A stretch of DNA of 64,000 bases from Protea cynaroides (GCA_028583415.1 CM053266.1:86620149-86684148); one strand, 5' to 3'; numbered from the stretch's first letter, positions 47,035 to 59,457 are shown. Numbers and translations are program-made. The notes: a model not told the origin generated them from the sequence alone.

Positions 47035-50000
47035 TCACGTACTTGATCCATTCGGCTCGACCATGATGGGTAGACCTGGTTCAAGGTGGTAGGACCAGGT
47101 TAGTTTAATACGGGTCTTACAACTCCCCCTACTTATAAAAATTTCGTCCTCAAAATTGTACATACCTTCCGAGTCAAATAAATGAGGGTATTGCTTTCGG
47201 ATAGCATTATCTTCTTCCCATGTAATTTCTTCCATATCTCTACTTCTCCAGATGACCTTAACATAATAGATATCATGGTTGCGTAGTCATTGAACCTTTC
47301 GGCTGGTGATTTCAGTTGGTGTTACCTCAAATGTCAAATCACCAGTCAAATCAGGTAAATCTACTGTCAGAACGTGCGTTGGATCCTTGCCATACTTCTT
47401 CAATAAAGAAATATGAAATACGTCATGCACACTTGACATATATGGTGGTAGTGCTAACTGGTACGCCACTTTCCTACGCTTAGCTAGAATCTCATATGGC
47501 CCGACATATCTTGGACATAGTTTCCCTTTTTGTCCGAACCGTTTCAATCCTCCCATAGGCGATACTTTTAAGAATACTTTATCACCCACGATGAATTCAA
47601 GGTCTCGGCATCGGGTATCTGCATATTGCTTCTGACGATTCTGAGCTGTTCTCACTCTTTCCTTGATAATGTCGACCACTCGACAAGTCTCTTCAACGAA
47701 TTCCGGTCCAACAATACTACTTTTCCCAACTTCATTCCAAAATAAAGGAGTTCGATTCTTTCGGCCATATAGTGCTTCATAGGGTGACATCTGTATAATA
47801 GCCTGATAGCTATTGTTATAAGCGAACTCAATCAATGGTAACTTTTCATCCCATGATCCTTTAAAATCAATCACACATGCTCGAAGCATATCTTCTAGAA
47901 TCTGAATTGTACGCTCTGACTGTCCATCTGTCTGCGGATGGAATGCGGTACTCAACTTCAATGTTGTACCCATAGCCTTTTGCAATCCTTCCCAAAACTT
48001 TGAAGTAAATCATGGATCTCTATCGGACACAATGCTTTCAGGTACACCGTGTAATCGCACAATATTATCCACATACAACTCAGCTAACCTCTCCAGTGTA
48101 TACTATGGTCGTATCTGTATAAAATGAGCTGTTTTAGTCAGGCGGTCTACAATCACCTAAACTGTGTCAACTACTGGAGGAGTCAATGATAATCCTGTGA
48201 CGAAGTCCATAGTGATGCAGTCCCATTTCCCTGCTGGTTCTGGTAACGACTGTAACAATCCAGCCGGTCTTTGTCGTTCAGCCTTTACTTTTTGACAATT
48301 TAGGCATTGAGACACGAACTTAGCTACGTCTGCTTTCATTCCTCTCCACTAATATAATTTCTTTAGATCATGATACATTTTTGTACTTCCAGGATGTATC
48401 GAATAAATGGTGGTATGGGCTTCTTTCATCAATCGGTGTCTAATGTCCACGCTTTCTATTTCGGGTACACAAATTCTTCCTTTGTACTTCAGTACCTTTT
48501 CTTCGTCCAAGGTGAACTCAGGGTTAGTCCTGCCTTTTTCGATGTCTTCTTGTACCGTTCTTACGTAAGGGTCTGATTTGATAGCTGTCTTCACTTCATC
48601 AACTATATCCGGTATAATCTTCAATGCGGCGAACATATTTGAAAACCGATGAATAAACCCTTGGTTGGCTGATCCATCTAGTGCATCTATCACAAACTGC
48701 TCATTACCGTGCTTGGATACCTTTCTGGTAGTACACATTGCGGCAGTTGTGCTAACCTCCCCCTGAGATTTTATCATTGCCTTTCTACTCAACGCATCGG
48801 CTACTACATTAGCTTTCCCCGGATGATACTGGATATCACAATCATAGTCTTTCAATAGTTCCAGCCATCTTCTTTGTCTCATATTCAGCTCCTTCTGATT
48901 AAATAGATAAGTAAGACTTTTATGGTCTGATTTAATCTGAAACTTCTCCCCGTACAGATAATGTCTCCATATTTTGACAGCATGTACTACTGCCGCTAGT
49001 TTCAAATCATGTGTAGGATAGTTCTTCTCATGTGTCTTCAGTTGTCTTAAGGCATAAGCAATTACTTGTTCTCCTTTCATAAGTACACATCCTAATCCCA
49101 GTCCTGACGCATCGGTATACAAGATAAATGGTTGTTCTGGAATCGGGATGGTCAAGATTGGAGCTGATATCAATCTAGCCTTCAAGGTTTGGAAACTCTT
49201 CTCGCATTTATCCGTCCAAACATACTTCTCGCCCTTCTTAGTCAAACTGGTAAGAGGTACGGCAATTCGGGAATAGTCTTCCACAAATCGTCGATAATAC
49301 CCAGCTAGACCCAAGAAACTTCTAATTTCTGCAATGCTCTTCGGTGCTTCCCACTTTACAATAGCCTCGATCTTGTTGGGATCCACTTTAATTCCTTCAG
49401 CGGATACTACATGGCCTAGAAATGCGACTTCCTTTAGCCAAAACTCACACTTTGTAAATTTGGCGTAGAGCTTTTCCTTCCGTAGTCGCTGCAGAGAGGC
49501 GTTTAGATTCTTAACATGCGTTTCCTTGTCCTTGGAGTAGACTAATATATCATCAATGAATACAATAACCGATGTATCTAACATGTCATGGAAAACCTGA
49601 TTCATAAGTTCCATAAAGGTTGCTGGTGCGTTTGTCAATCCAAAAGACATGACTAAAAATTCATAATGTCTATATCTGGTCCTGAATGCTGTCTTGGGGA
49701 TATCACCATCCTTAATCATCAGCTGATGGTAGCCTGACCGAAGATCAATCTTTGAGAACACTTTGTCACCTTTCAACTGATCGAACAGGTCATCGATCCG
49801 AGGCAATGGATACCGATTCTTGATTGTCAGTTTATTTAGTTCTCGGTAGTCTATACACAAGCGAAAGCTACCGTCCTTCTTTTTTAAGAATAATACTGGC
49901 GCTCCCCATGGTGATATACTAGGCGAATGTAACCCTTGTCCAGGAGTTCTTATAGTTGTACTTTCAATTCCTTCAGTTCGGTGGGAGCCATTCGATAAGG

Positions 50001-50618
50001 TGCTTTCGATACTGGTGCAGCTCCAGGTATAAGATCTATAACAAACTCCGTGGCTCGGTCGGGTGATAATCCTGGTAATTCTTCAGGAAATACGTCTAGA
50101 AAGTCATGCACAACTTCAATATCTTTCATTCGTGGTGCTTCTTTGGTAAGGTCAACCACAAATACTAAATATCCGACTGCTCCTTTCTCAAGGCACTTCT
50201 TAGCCTTTAGCGCCTATGAGCTTTCATTTACGGGGAAGTCTGGTTCCCGTAAAACTGAACTCTGCTCCTTCCTTGTCTTTAAATGTCAGCTTCTTTTCGG
50301 TACACAATAAGTTTGCAGAATGGCGAACTAACCAGTCCATTCCCAAGATGACGTCAAAGTCTGCCATCTCAAGTTGGATCAAGGTCACATCCAAGGTATT
50401 TTCACCAATAAGAACTGGACATGGTCCATAACCTTTTTCTAACTCCACTTCTAATCCCATAGGTGATCGTACAAGTATTTGTAGTCTAAGGATTTAAGGG
50501 GTAGATTTAACTTCTTTCCAGGCATCACAAATATAAAGGAATGAGTAGCTCCTGAATCAAAGAGTACTCTGGTGGGAATGCCATTAATCGGTACGATACC
50601 TATGATTTGTCTTGGTTT
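47035..50618 (-). pseudogene. pol pseudogene of element E
   Basis: Protease (LFDSGATHSF at about 50540-50567; VILGMDWLV), RT, RNase H, integrase and chromodomain remnant, in order. The best-kept part is a 503-codon frame (48349-49860) with RT FIDD at codons 101-104 and RNase H TDAS at 249-252. The RNase H catalytic Glu is changed: DLELAA reads DLKLAA (codon at 49000-49002). Integrase keeps HxxxH/CxxC, TMDFVTG, and SERTIQILEDM. Stops: TAG 48349, TAG 48157, TAG 48103, TGA 48010; the protease-RT linker is also frameshifted (about 49861-49950 and 50160-50224). The last frame ends YPHLF then FEDEIFISRG across the polypurine tract and 29 codons into the LTR, stopping at 47035. Confidence 0.93.
47122..47132 (-). 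other. Polypurine tract of element E
   Basis: On the minus strand AGTAGGGGGAGT directly precedes the 3' LTR. It lies inside the reading frame that ends pol. Confidence 0.75.
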
Positions 50619-50722
50619 AGTCTACATGCTCATACAATGTAATACAACTAACTAAAAATGTAAGTCATACCTGTGACCACATCAGGCGATGCGACAGCAT
50701 CCTCGAACGTAACCGCGTAAAC

Positions 50723-51937
50723 TCATCCTTGATGTAGCTGCTTCTTGGGCTTAGGACATTCCCTTGCTATATGTCCCACTTGATTGCAGTTAAAACATTT
50801 TATCCCTTCAGTAATTGGCTTCTGTTGCTGTTGAGCTACGGGAGTAGTCTTGGTTGCAGCGGTAAAGCCTTGAGCACGGAAGGATTTGAATGTCTTGTTA
50901 TTCCCTCCGTTATAAGAATTTCCAGCTGGCCTTTTAATACCTCTGTTTTGCATAAAATAACTCTCCTTCTGGCTCGATTCTATAACTCGAGCAATTTGTG
51001 CCACTTCATTATAAATTTTCTTTTCATGTCCCAGAACGTGCTCGCGGATGCTTCCCCTAAGTCCCATGACGAACCTTCGGGTCTTTGTGTTTTCCTCTTG
51101 CATACTAGTGGGTGCAAAGAAGAACAGCTCTTCATAACGCTGTTGATATGCATCCACGGTCATCTGCCCCTGATATAAACTCAGGAACTCTCTTTCCATA
51201 GAATCTCTGAAACTTCTCGGAAAGTACTTCTCAAAGAACGCCTCTTTATAAATATCCCAAGTCAGTTGGGCGTGCTTTGTAAGTAAATACGTCCTGGTAG
51301 ACCTCCACCAATGGTGTGCATCTCCTTTCAGCATAAAGGTGGTGCACAACACTTTTTCTTCTTCATTTAGTGTCATCATCATAAAGTTTATTTCCATTTC
51401 GTCAACCTAGTGTGCCGACCATAAAGGATCTGCTGGCTTGCCATTGAATTCTCTGGGCTTTAGTTTCAGAAAATGCTCCACCAGTCTGAAGTGGTCTAGT
51501 TGCTGCGGCACATATGCTCCATACATAGGTGGTTGGTATTGATATCCACCTGGAGCTATCTCTGGATTTTGTACTTGAGCTTGTATGATAGGAGTCTGAG
51601 GTGTGTGGGGTACTGTGTTACATCCCCCTGGTGCTGTGCTTGCCTGTCCGACTAGCATTGGAGGTGTCTGTGCAGCTGGAAGAGTTATGCCTATGGCAGC
51701 TTGGATAGTAGCTTGTGCCTGTTGCATCTGTTGCAGCTGTTAGGCCAAGTTCATTATGACTGTGGCCAAGTCTGTAGGTGGAGCTGGCAGATTGGTAGGA
51801 TTTGCTTGCCCATTTATGACGGACAGTGCCGTGTTCATATTCCCTTGTGTTCCCGATTGTGTTTGGTTATCTTCCCCCACAGGTGATGGTGGTGGAATAG
51901 AGTTACGGGTCTGTCTGGTTATTCTGCGTCCCGCCAT
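50723..51937 (-). pseudogene. gag pseudogene of element E
   Basis: Starts MAGRRITRQTRNS at 51937, matched by MSGRRVTRQTRN in element G. A glutamine/proline-rich N-terminal part is followed by the capsid (HFRLVEHFLKLKPREFNGKP, CTTFMLKGDAHHWW, FEKYFPRSFRDSMEREF, FVMGLRGSIREHVLG) and a CCHC knuckle CFNCNQVGHIAREC near the end. All segments are in one frame, broken only by stops: TAA at 51740 (CAA in G), TAG at 51407 (Trp expected) and TGA at 50723 (TGG in G). Gag would form the particle and bind the RNA; this copy cannot make full-length protein. Confidence 0.93.
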
Positions 51938-52168
51938 TAATTAATCTGATAGTGGGATTGCCTGAAATCATTGAACACAAGAGACAGTCATTAAATACTT
52001 CATTCTCATATTTTAAAACCACTAACAAATGCAAATTTCAAATTTTTCAGGTCAGTTTGTCAAAAATGCTGTGTTTTCATTGCAGGGCCGATGGTGGGGG
52101 TCGATGGGTGTCCGACCCTCAGTCTGCGACCCTGAAAAATCACCCATTCTTCCCGAGAGCCGGGGGTC
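51938..52168 (-). other. Pre-gag leader of element E
   Basis: Non-coding; on the minus strand a GGGTCG/TCGACCC palindrome cluster (52090-52168) precedes a T-rich stretch and gag. The arrangement matches 62263-62589 in G. Element F begins within the palindrome cluster. Confidence 0.7.
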
Positions 52169-54432
52169 TATCACACCCCAATTCTGAACCAACCAGAATG
52201 GTGTGAGTGAACCGTTATTGAACCAACGGTTCACACCAGGATCTCGAATAGACTGTGTCCACTCATGCAAACCATTGCACATAACCACAATCAGAATATA
52301 AATAGTACAACCGAAGTCTTTAAATATAATGAACTGAGTATCTATTGATAAATTAAATAAGTATCCAATTATTCAAATCCAAACATAAAATATAATATCC
52401 TTACATCCACTTAATCGAACTGAAAATAACTGAAATAAATAAATCAAATCAAATCAAAGGTACACGCAGAAAGGGCACTCGCATGAAGCGTCATGCCCGT
52501 CCTCTCCTGTCTGTACACCTAAAGCAGCAACATCACCGTACGCCGGAGCATTCATATAGTCGTCCACCGTGTAACCTGCATCAACATCTAAAAACAATGT
52601 GTACACAAAGGGTGAGCTCATAACTTAACTCAGTAAGACAATCAGACAGTTTCACAATATTATGCATGAGTAACAATCATTTTATGCTGTGATCTGGTTT
52701 AAGTTTGCAATGTGCTATAGAAAGGTTTGGTGGCCCCCGCACCTCTATACATGAGTGTGTGGCACAGCATGGATCACACCCCCATCGGCCCACATGCACC
52801 CATCATGGAATAGAGATAGAGCTAAGATATCCCCGTACCTCCCCTGATGCTCTACCCATACCAGTACCTAAGCCCCTACTGGCCAGGGCTTGCAAACTGG
52901 GCTCACAACTAACCAATCCTATATGTCATCAATGTAAGCATCCCAGCACAGCCGTCTACGGCATAGAGATAGAGCTAAGGTATTCTCGTACGTCCCCTGA
53001 TACCCTATCTACAACTAACCCACTAGGATAGAACAATACGCAGGTAGACCCTATCCCAACATAACTCCCTACGACATAGAGATAGAGCTAAAGCATCGTG
53101 GACAAGCTAGCGTTGGCATCGGAGACCACAGTGCCACATAACCATGGCCAGGCCAACATCAACATCGGAGACCACCGTACCACGACCTTCCCCTGATGCC
53201 CCACCCGTACCAAGCATGTTAAAATAGAATACTACAAAATGTGCAGTGTGAGGAATGATCCCAGGTTCCATGCCCCACTCCACACACCAACGAAAACAAT
53301 CACATGCCTAATAATCACATCCTATCAATGCATAAACAATAATAATAACTGAAATTAAAAGATGGCATGTGAATATGCACAAACATCACATCACATATAT
53401 TCAGGTTATTAACAACGATTTACTGTCCATTTATTATTAGGGTTTTGGTCAGATTCCCTTACCTGACGCTTGTTTGTTAGCTTGCTCCACGTCGCAAGAT
53501 CCCAACGGAAAGTCACAAAGTCCTACAAGGTTATTAAGGTTTCATTAAAATAGTTTTTTCTTAAGGTTTCACATTGGTCGGAAAACCAACAAAGTCCAAA
53601 ACCAGCCTTTCATCTGACCAGTCGCAACATACCGGTTGCAGCTCTGTGAGCAAACTAGCAACCAGTATGGTCGACCGGTATGTCTCCGAAAGACCATACA
53701 TTAGGTTTTTCGATTGCCGTCGATCAATCTCCATGGATTTCCAAGGTTTCTCCTATCCATTATAAGTCTGAGCTTTGAGTTAGAGTTACCTCCAACTCAT
53801 TCAAGTATAGTTCCGATGAATATCATCCTAGAACTCGAATCTAGGGTTTGACGGCAAATTAGGGTTTAATGGCCAATTAGGGTTTTAGATCAATACCTAC
53901 TTTGCATGGTATTGATCCAACCATACAACTATCCTAGAGTCATAGAGTAAGAAGAATGAGTAAAACACTTACCGTCGACTGGTGTAAAGTGAGTGTCATC
54001 AAACGGCAATGGCCGCACTTCCTTCTTCCTCCTAGCTTCTTCTCCTTTTCCAACCTCCTTCTCCTCTCTAGGGTTTATGAGAGATAATGGAAAGGATTTG
54101 AGGTGGTTTAGAGGTATTTATATAGGCTAGGATTAGGGTTTAGTAACCCTATTAGGATTAGGAAAGTCTTAGGAATCGAAATCAGGAAAGTGGGACCCAC
54201 AGAGATCAATTTTTGGATCTCCGTAGTCAGCTGTGCAGAGCTAACCAGTCGATTGGTACCATGACCGGTACCATCGACCGGTCAACATAAAATCATGATT
54301 ATTTGACTGTTTTTGGTCCGATTTCATACCAGTTTGTCATCCGCTCATTCCATCTGGCCCGGTGATGATCAGAAGACCTGTTACAACATGAAACCAAGGT
54401 TTAGACCGGGTTTATGGAGTGCGGGTCTTACA
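52169..54432 (-). mobile_element. 3' LTR of element F, subfamily A-3
   Basis: TATCACACCCCAATTC (TG mutated to TA) ... GCGGGTCTTACA, 2264 bases. ACCGGT/TCGACCGGT palindromes at 53600-53700 and 54225-54290 place it with the solo LTR at 29406-31570. Confidence 0.9.
52454..52577 (-). other. LTR cysteine-tail segment (F 3' LTR)
   Basis: Open from GATGCAGG to TGA at 52454-52456. It encodes YTVDDYMNAPAYGDVAAL and GEDGHDASCECPFCVYL-stop. Compared with other A-group copies many differences are silent or conservative (for example GTG GAC GAC for GTT GAA GAT). Confidence 0.55.
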
Positions 54433-54537
54433 ACTCCCCCACCCTTAAAAGAAATTTCGTCCTAAAATTTGCATGTAGGTTTCACAACTTTCCCAACCTT
54501 AAAAGAAATTTTGGCCTCAAAATTTGAACGTACCTTG
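54431..54537 (-). repeat. Tandem duplication of the polypurine/pol-end region of F
   Basis: Two ~52-base copies (54431-54482 and 54483-54534) share CACCCTTAAAAGAAATTTCGTCC-like sequence, so the polypurine tract exists twice. The inner copy has C-run changes. A second small duplication, TTCACATAATGGATATTCT, lies at 54619-54637 and 54642-54660 and disrupts the chromodomain frame. Confidence 0.8.
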
Positions 54538-57500
54538 ATCATCGAAAAGGTTAGGTACTCCTTCCTCATCGTACTCTCCTCTTCCCAAGCTTCGACAGCT
54601 TGGCTATTCCAATGCACTTTCACATAATGGATATTCTCAGTTTCACATAATGGATATTCTTGGTTCGAAGTTGCTGTACCTTTCGGCTTGAGAGCATCAC
54701 AAGCACCACTTCAAATGTTAAATCTTCAGTCAAGTCTGGGGGGTCTGCTGTCAAGATGTGCGATGGATCCCTGACATACTTCTTCAATAATGATACATGG
54801 AACACGTCGTGAACGCTTGACATAGATGGTGGTAGAGCCAGTTGATATGCGTCATTACCACGTCTGGTCAAAATCTCGTATGGTCCCACATACCTGGGGC
54901 ATAGCTTCCCCTTCTTACCAAACCTTTTCAAACCTCACACCGGTGATATCTTCAAGAATACCTTGTCACCCACTGCAAACTCCAGATCTCGACATCGATT
55001 ATTCGCATAATGCTTCTGTCGAACTTGAGCTGTCTTTACTCTCTCCTTGATCTGATCAATTACTCGACAAGTTTCTTCAACAAACTCCGGTCCTATAATT
55101 ATTCTTTCTCCCACCTCGTTCCACAACAGAGGTGTTTGACACTTCTTTCCATAGAGTGCTTCATAAGGAGCCATCTGAATTGTAGCCTGATAGCTGTTGT
55201 TATAAGCAAACTCGATAAGTGATAGCTTCTCGTCCCAAGCTCCCTTGAAGTCTAATGCACAAGCTCGGAGTATATCCTCTAAAATTTGAAGAGTCCTTTC
55301 TGACTGCCCGTCCGTCTGGGGGTGGAAAGTTGTACTAAACTTCAACTTGGTTCCCATAGCTTTCTGTAATCCTTCCCAGAACTTCGATGTAAAACGAGGG
55401 TCTCTGTCAGATACTATACTTTCTGGGACGCCATGAAGTCTGACTATATTATCAACATATAACTTGGCCAGCCTATCCATGGTATACTGAGGTCTGGCCA
55501 CAATGAATCGAGCTGTCTTGGTGAGTCGATCGACTATAACCCAAACTGCATCCACTGACCTTGGTGTCAAAGGTAGGCCAGTGACGAAATCCATAGTAAT
55601 ACAATCCCACTTCCACGCAGGCTCCGGTAGTGGTTGTAGCAAACCTACGGGCCTCTACCTTTCAGCTTTAACTTACTGGCAATTCAGACATTGGAATACG
55701 AAACGAGCTATATCTGCTTTCATACCCCTCCACCAATACAGTATTATTAAATCATGGTACATTTTGGTACTTCCTGGATATACCGAATATGGAGTGTAAT
55801 GAGCTTCAGTCATAACTCGATCTCTGATATTGCAGTCTTCACTCTCAGGTATACATAACCGTCCACAATACCTGAGTACTTTGTCTGAATCCAAGGTAAA
55901 GTCAGGATTGCTCGTACCCTTCTCTAAGTTTTCTTGCACTGTCTTGAGATGTGGATCTTGTAGGATTGCTACCTTGACTTCATCAACTAGATCCGGTGAG
56001 ATCTTCAAAGGTGCGAACATCATGGTGAACTTATGAATTAAGCCTTGCTCGACTAGATCTTCTGCAGTCTCTATTATATACTCTTCATCGCCTTCAATTG
56101 AACTGGAGGCTGCGGCACATAATGTAGCATTTGTACTTGGTCCTGCCTTAGGTTTCGATGCCCATTTTCTGCTTAAGGCGTCAGCCACCACATTTGTTTT
56201 ACTCGGATGATATTGGATGTCACAGTCATAATCTTTTAGTAATTCCAACCATCTCCTCTGTCTCATATTCAGATCCTTCTGAGTGAAAAGATAAGTTAAG
56301 CTCTTGTGGTCTGACTTAATCTGAAACTTTTCACCGTACAAGTAGTGTCTCCAAGTCTTGATTGCATGTATAACCGCTGCTAACTCCAAATCATGCGTAT
56401 GATAGTTCTTCTCATGCTTTTTTAACTATCTTGATGCGTAAGAAATCACCTGTTCTCCTTGCATCAATACACACCCAATACCCAACCCTGAAGCATCCGT
56501 ATATAAGGTAAACGGTACGCTTGGTTCTGGGATTGTCAAAATAGGTGCAGAGACTAGTCTTGACTTCAAGGTCTGAAAACACTTCTCGCACTCATCTGTC
56601 CATATGAATTTCTCTCCCTTCTTGGTTAATCTGGTGAGTGGAATAGCGATCCTGGAGTAATCCTCCATGAATCTTCTATAATAACCAGCCAACCCAAGGA
56701 AGCTACGAATCTCCGCAACAGATTTTGGTGTTTCCCATCCTACTATAGCAGCTATCTTACTTGGATCAACCTTGATACCGTCTGCAGATACTACATGGCC
56801 CAAGAAAGCCACTTCCTTCAACCAAAACTCATACTTCTTGAACTTAGCATACAGCTTCTCCCTTCTCAGCCGTTGTAGGGCTGCTCTCAAGTGTGTTGCA
56901 TGAGCCTCTCTGTCCTTTGAGTAGACCAATATGTCATCGATAAATACGATGACCGAAGTGTCCAACATATCATGAAACACTCGGTTCATCAGTTCCATGA
57001 ACGACGCTGGGGCATTGGTAAACCCGAACGACATAACTAGAAACTCATAATGCCCATACCTTGTCCTGAAAGCAGTCTTCGGAATATCTTCGGCCTTGAT
57101 TTTCAATTGGTGATACCCCGATCGAAGATCAATCTTTGAGAAAACCTTTGCACCCTATAACTGATCGAACAGGTCATCGATCCTAGGCAAAGGATACCGA
57201 TTCTTGATCGTTAACTTGTTCATCTCACGGTAGTCGATGCACAGCCGTACACTTCCGTCTTTCTTCTTGACAAATAATACAGGTGCTCCCCAAGGTGATA
57301 TGCAAGGTCGTATGAAACCCTTATCTAACAATTCTTGTAAGTGGGTCTTCAACTCCTTTAACTCGGTAGGGGCCATCCTGTATGGTGCTTTAGACACTGA
57401 CGCCGAACCTGGCATGAGGTCTATCACAAACTCTGTAGCCCTGTCTGATGGTAGACTTGGAAGATCCTCAGGAAATACATCTGGGAACTCTCGTACCACA

Positions 57501-57711
57501 TCTATATCCTCCATCTTTTGTGACTCCGCAGTGATGTCGACTACAGATACTAGGTACCCCACTCCCCCCTTCTCTAAGCATCTCTTAGCTTTTAAGGCGG
57601 AGAGGATCAGCTTCCCCTTCCTAGGTAACTTGGTCCCAGTGAAGCTATACTCTTTTCCCTTTTTGTCTGTAAGCACAAGCTCCCTTTCACCACATACTAG
57701 GATAGCTAAAT
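54538..57711 (-). pseudogene. pol pseudogene of element F
   Basis: From the right: end of protease (LTDKKGKEYSFTGTKLP), RT with LCIDYREMNKLTIKN and intact FIDD, RNase H with TDASGLGIGC and DLELAAV, integrase with HHCC finger, TMDFVTGLP, SDRDPRFTSKFW and SERTLQILED, then a chromodomain segment ending near 54540 (VKVHWNSQAVEAWEEE). From 57676 to 54620 everything is in one frame, broken only by stops: TAG 57155, TAG 56426, TAA 55673, TAG 55655, TGA 54935. Three of these are CAG-to-TAG by comparison with siblings. The catalytic residues seem preserved, so this copy decayed less than A3, B or E. Confidence 0.93.
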
Positions 57712-57849
57712 TGTAAGACCCGTGTCAAACTAACCCGGTCTTACCACCTTGAACCAGGTTTACCCATCATGGTCGAGTCAAATGGACCAAGGGCGTGATG
57801 GAGATCAAGATCCCAGGTACGAAATCGACCCAAAAACACTTCATTCTAG

Positions 57850-57991
57850 GGGAGGGTCGCACAACCAATGAAGCAGGGTCGGACCTCCCAAAACAAAAAG
57901 TCAGACCCTCAGTTTTGAAGGGAGGGTCGGACAGCTTAAGACCCTAGGGTCGACGGGATCATCGACCCTCCCATCGACCCTCGGTTTCTGA
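57850..57991 (+). promoter_or_regulatory. GGGTCGA palindrome cluster, U3, A-1 type
   Basis: GAGGGTCGCACA, AGGGTCGGAC, CCCTAGGGTCGACGGGATC and repeated ATCGACCCTC within 140 bases, about 90 bases before the TATA box. Direct and inverted copies alternate, so the RNA or DNA strand could fold. Confidence 0.55.
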
Positions 57992-58075
57992 CGAAACTGA
58001 AATTAGGAAATTTCCTAATTTTCGGTTGGGATTCTTTCCAAATCTCAATGGGACTATTATAGGACATTCCTAGTC

Positions 58076-58083
58076 TATTTAAA
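58076..58083 (+). promoter_or_regulatory. LTR TATA box of G
   Basis: TATTTAAA in the conserved place between U3 and the purine-rich leader. Confidence 0.6.
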
Positions 58084-58490
58084 GGACGTCCCTAAGCCAC
58101 ATTCACTCCTTTCACAACCCTAATTGAATTGAGAAAAAGAGAGAAGAAGGAAAAGAGGAAAAAAGGAGGATAGGAAGAAGGCTTAGCAAAAAGGAGAAGA
58201 AATTGCAGAGAAAAGTAATCTTCTCAGGTATGGATACTAATTTCATGAGTTTCTACAGACCTTAGGTTAGATATGGTTGAGTGTAGGATTTCGGAGAAAC
58301 TCAAACCATCCATCCATGGTTAGGTTTTCATGGAAAACCATAGGAGGATGCACGAAAACTATTTAGATGGTTTATACAAGGTTCTAGACCATGGAATGAC
58401 TGTTGAATGAATGTAGGAAGCAAGCCATAGGACCCCAAACACGAAGAATGGATTAAAAAGTGGAAATTTGACCAGAGTGCACCGAGGGTC

Positions 58491-58625
58491 GCACCGAGGG
58501 TCGATAGACCATCCGACCCTAGGTGTTTCTGACCATCGACCCTCAGTATTCGGGAAGTTCAGAATGGAGGGAGGGTCGATAGACCCATCGACCCTAGCAT
58601 TGACCCTAGCATCGACCCTCAGTTG
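58491..58625 (+). promoter_or_regulatory. GGGTCGA palindrome cluster, mid-LTR, A-1 type
   Basis: GAGGGTCGATAGACCATCCG, GACCATCGACCCTCAG and further copies, followed by TTGACAGAATGG. The pre-gag cluster at 62263-62460 has the same words and a similar following phrase. Confidence 0.55.
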
Positions 58626-59330
58626 ACAGAATGGTTTTTAAATTCTGAATTAATTCTAATTAAATTCTATCGACTTTGTTAGGTTTGCTAGCAGTATAAT
58701 AACATTATAAAGGTGATTCTAAAGCTTGGAAAAATATCTATTAGCAAGCTAAGGTGAGGAACCTTAACCCCAAACTAAATTGGTTAATAATAAACTGTTT
58801 TCTTTTCTTGAGTCATATGCCATGTTTGATTCTATGCGAATATGTTTGTAATGTGCATACAGCATGCCATCCAATATTTCTATTACTTGTTCATGCATAT
58901 TTACTTTATTGTTTATAACATGATGATGATGATGATGATAGGAATAGGCATGTGCTTGTATGTGTGTGGTTGATGTGCTTGATGCGAGCGAGTATCAGGG
59001 GAGGTGTGATGAGAACGTCAATAAACGTTAACCTTTGGCGGGTCTCAGCACTTTAGCTCTATCTCTAACTCAAGTCTTGTGCATTGGCATCGTCGTATCG
59101 CCATTACCTTAGCAGAACTATTATGTCGTAGAGTATCAGGGGAGGTGGTCTCGGTCCTTGTAGTCTCTGACTCTACCGGGGGGCCTTAGCTCTATCTCTA
59201 TGGATGTTCTGAGGGATGCTTGGGGGTGAGGCCTTGGATACACTTGTTTGGCATTAGGATTGGTTAGCAGCGAGCCCGGTTTGCAAGCCCTCGCTAACGG
59301 GGGGCTTACGTGTTGGTATAGCATTATATA

Positions 59331-59457
59331 GCAATAACCGTTAACCTTTGTTGTATAATGTTATGGTAGGGTGGATGGGGACGACGATAACCGTTAACCT
59401 TCGGGCGGGCTTCCACACCCTGTGTATAGAGGCGGTATCAATAACCGTTAACCTTTG
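59331..59457 (+). repeat. Three AATAACCGTTAACCTTTG boxes at 54-base period (G LTR)
   Basis: Copies begin near 59333, 59387 and 59440; a fourth (AATAAACGTTAACCTTTGG) is at 59029-59048. In this LTR the three phased copies read AATAACC rather than AATAAAC, a change shared by all three. Confidence 0.7.

Larger units (their letters stand above)
44850..47121 (-). mobile_element. 3' LTR of element E, subfamily A-1
   Basis: TGTCACACCCAAATTC ... ACGGGTCTTACA, 2272 bases. It carries the three phased AATAAACGT boxes, GGGTCGA palindrome clusters (46210-46345 and 46850-46985) and a cysteine-tail segment. Confidence 0.92.
44850..52168 (-). mobile_element. Chromovirus element E, 3' LTR to leader, minus strand
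   Basis: 3' LTR (44850-47121), polypurine tract, complete pol, gag and the pre-gag leader are present in minus order. It sits inside the integrase of A3 (left target bases GAAGA, 44845-44849). At 52168 the leader is cut by element F; the remaining leader and 5' LTR are predicted beyond the window. Confidence 0.9.
52169..57711 (-). mobile_element. Chromovirus element F, 3' LTR and most of pol, minus strand
   Basis: 3' LTR (52169-54432), a duplicated polypurine region, then pol up to the end of protease, where element G cuts at 57712. It is inserted in E's leader (left target bases GGGTC, 52164-52168). Gag, leader and 5' LTR are predicted to the right of the window. Confidence 0.9.
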
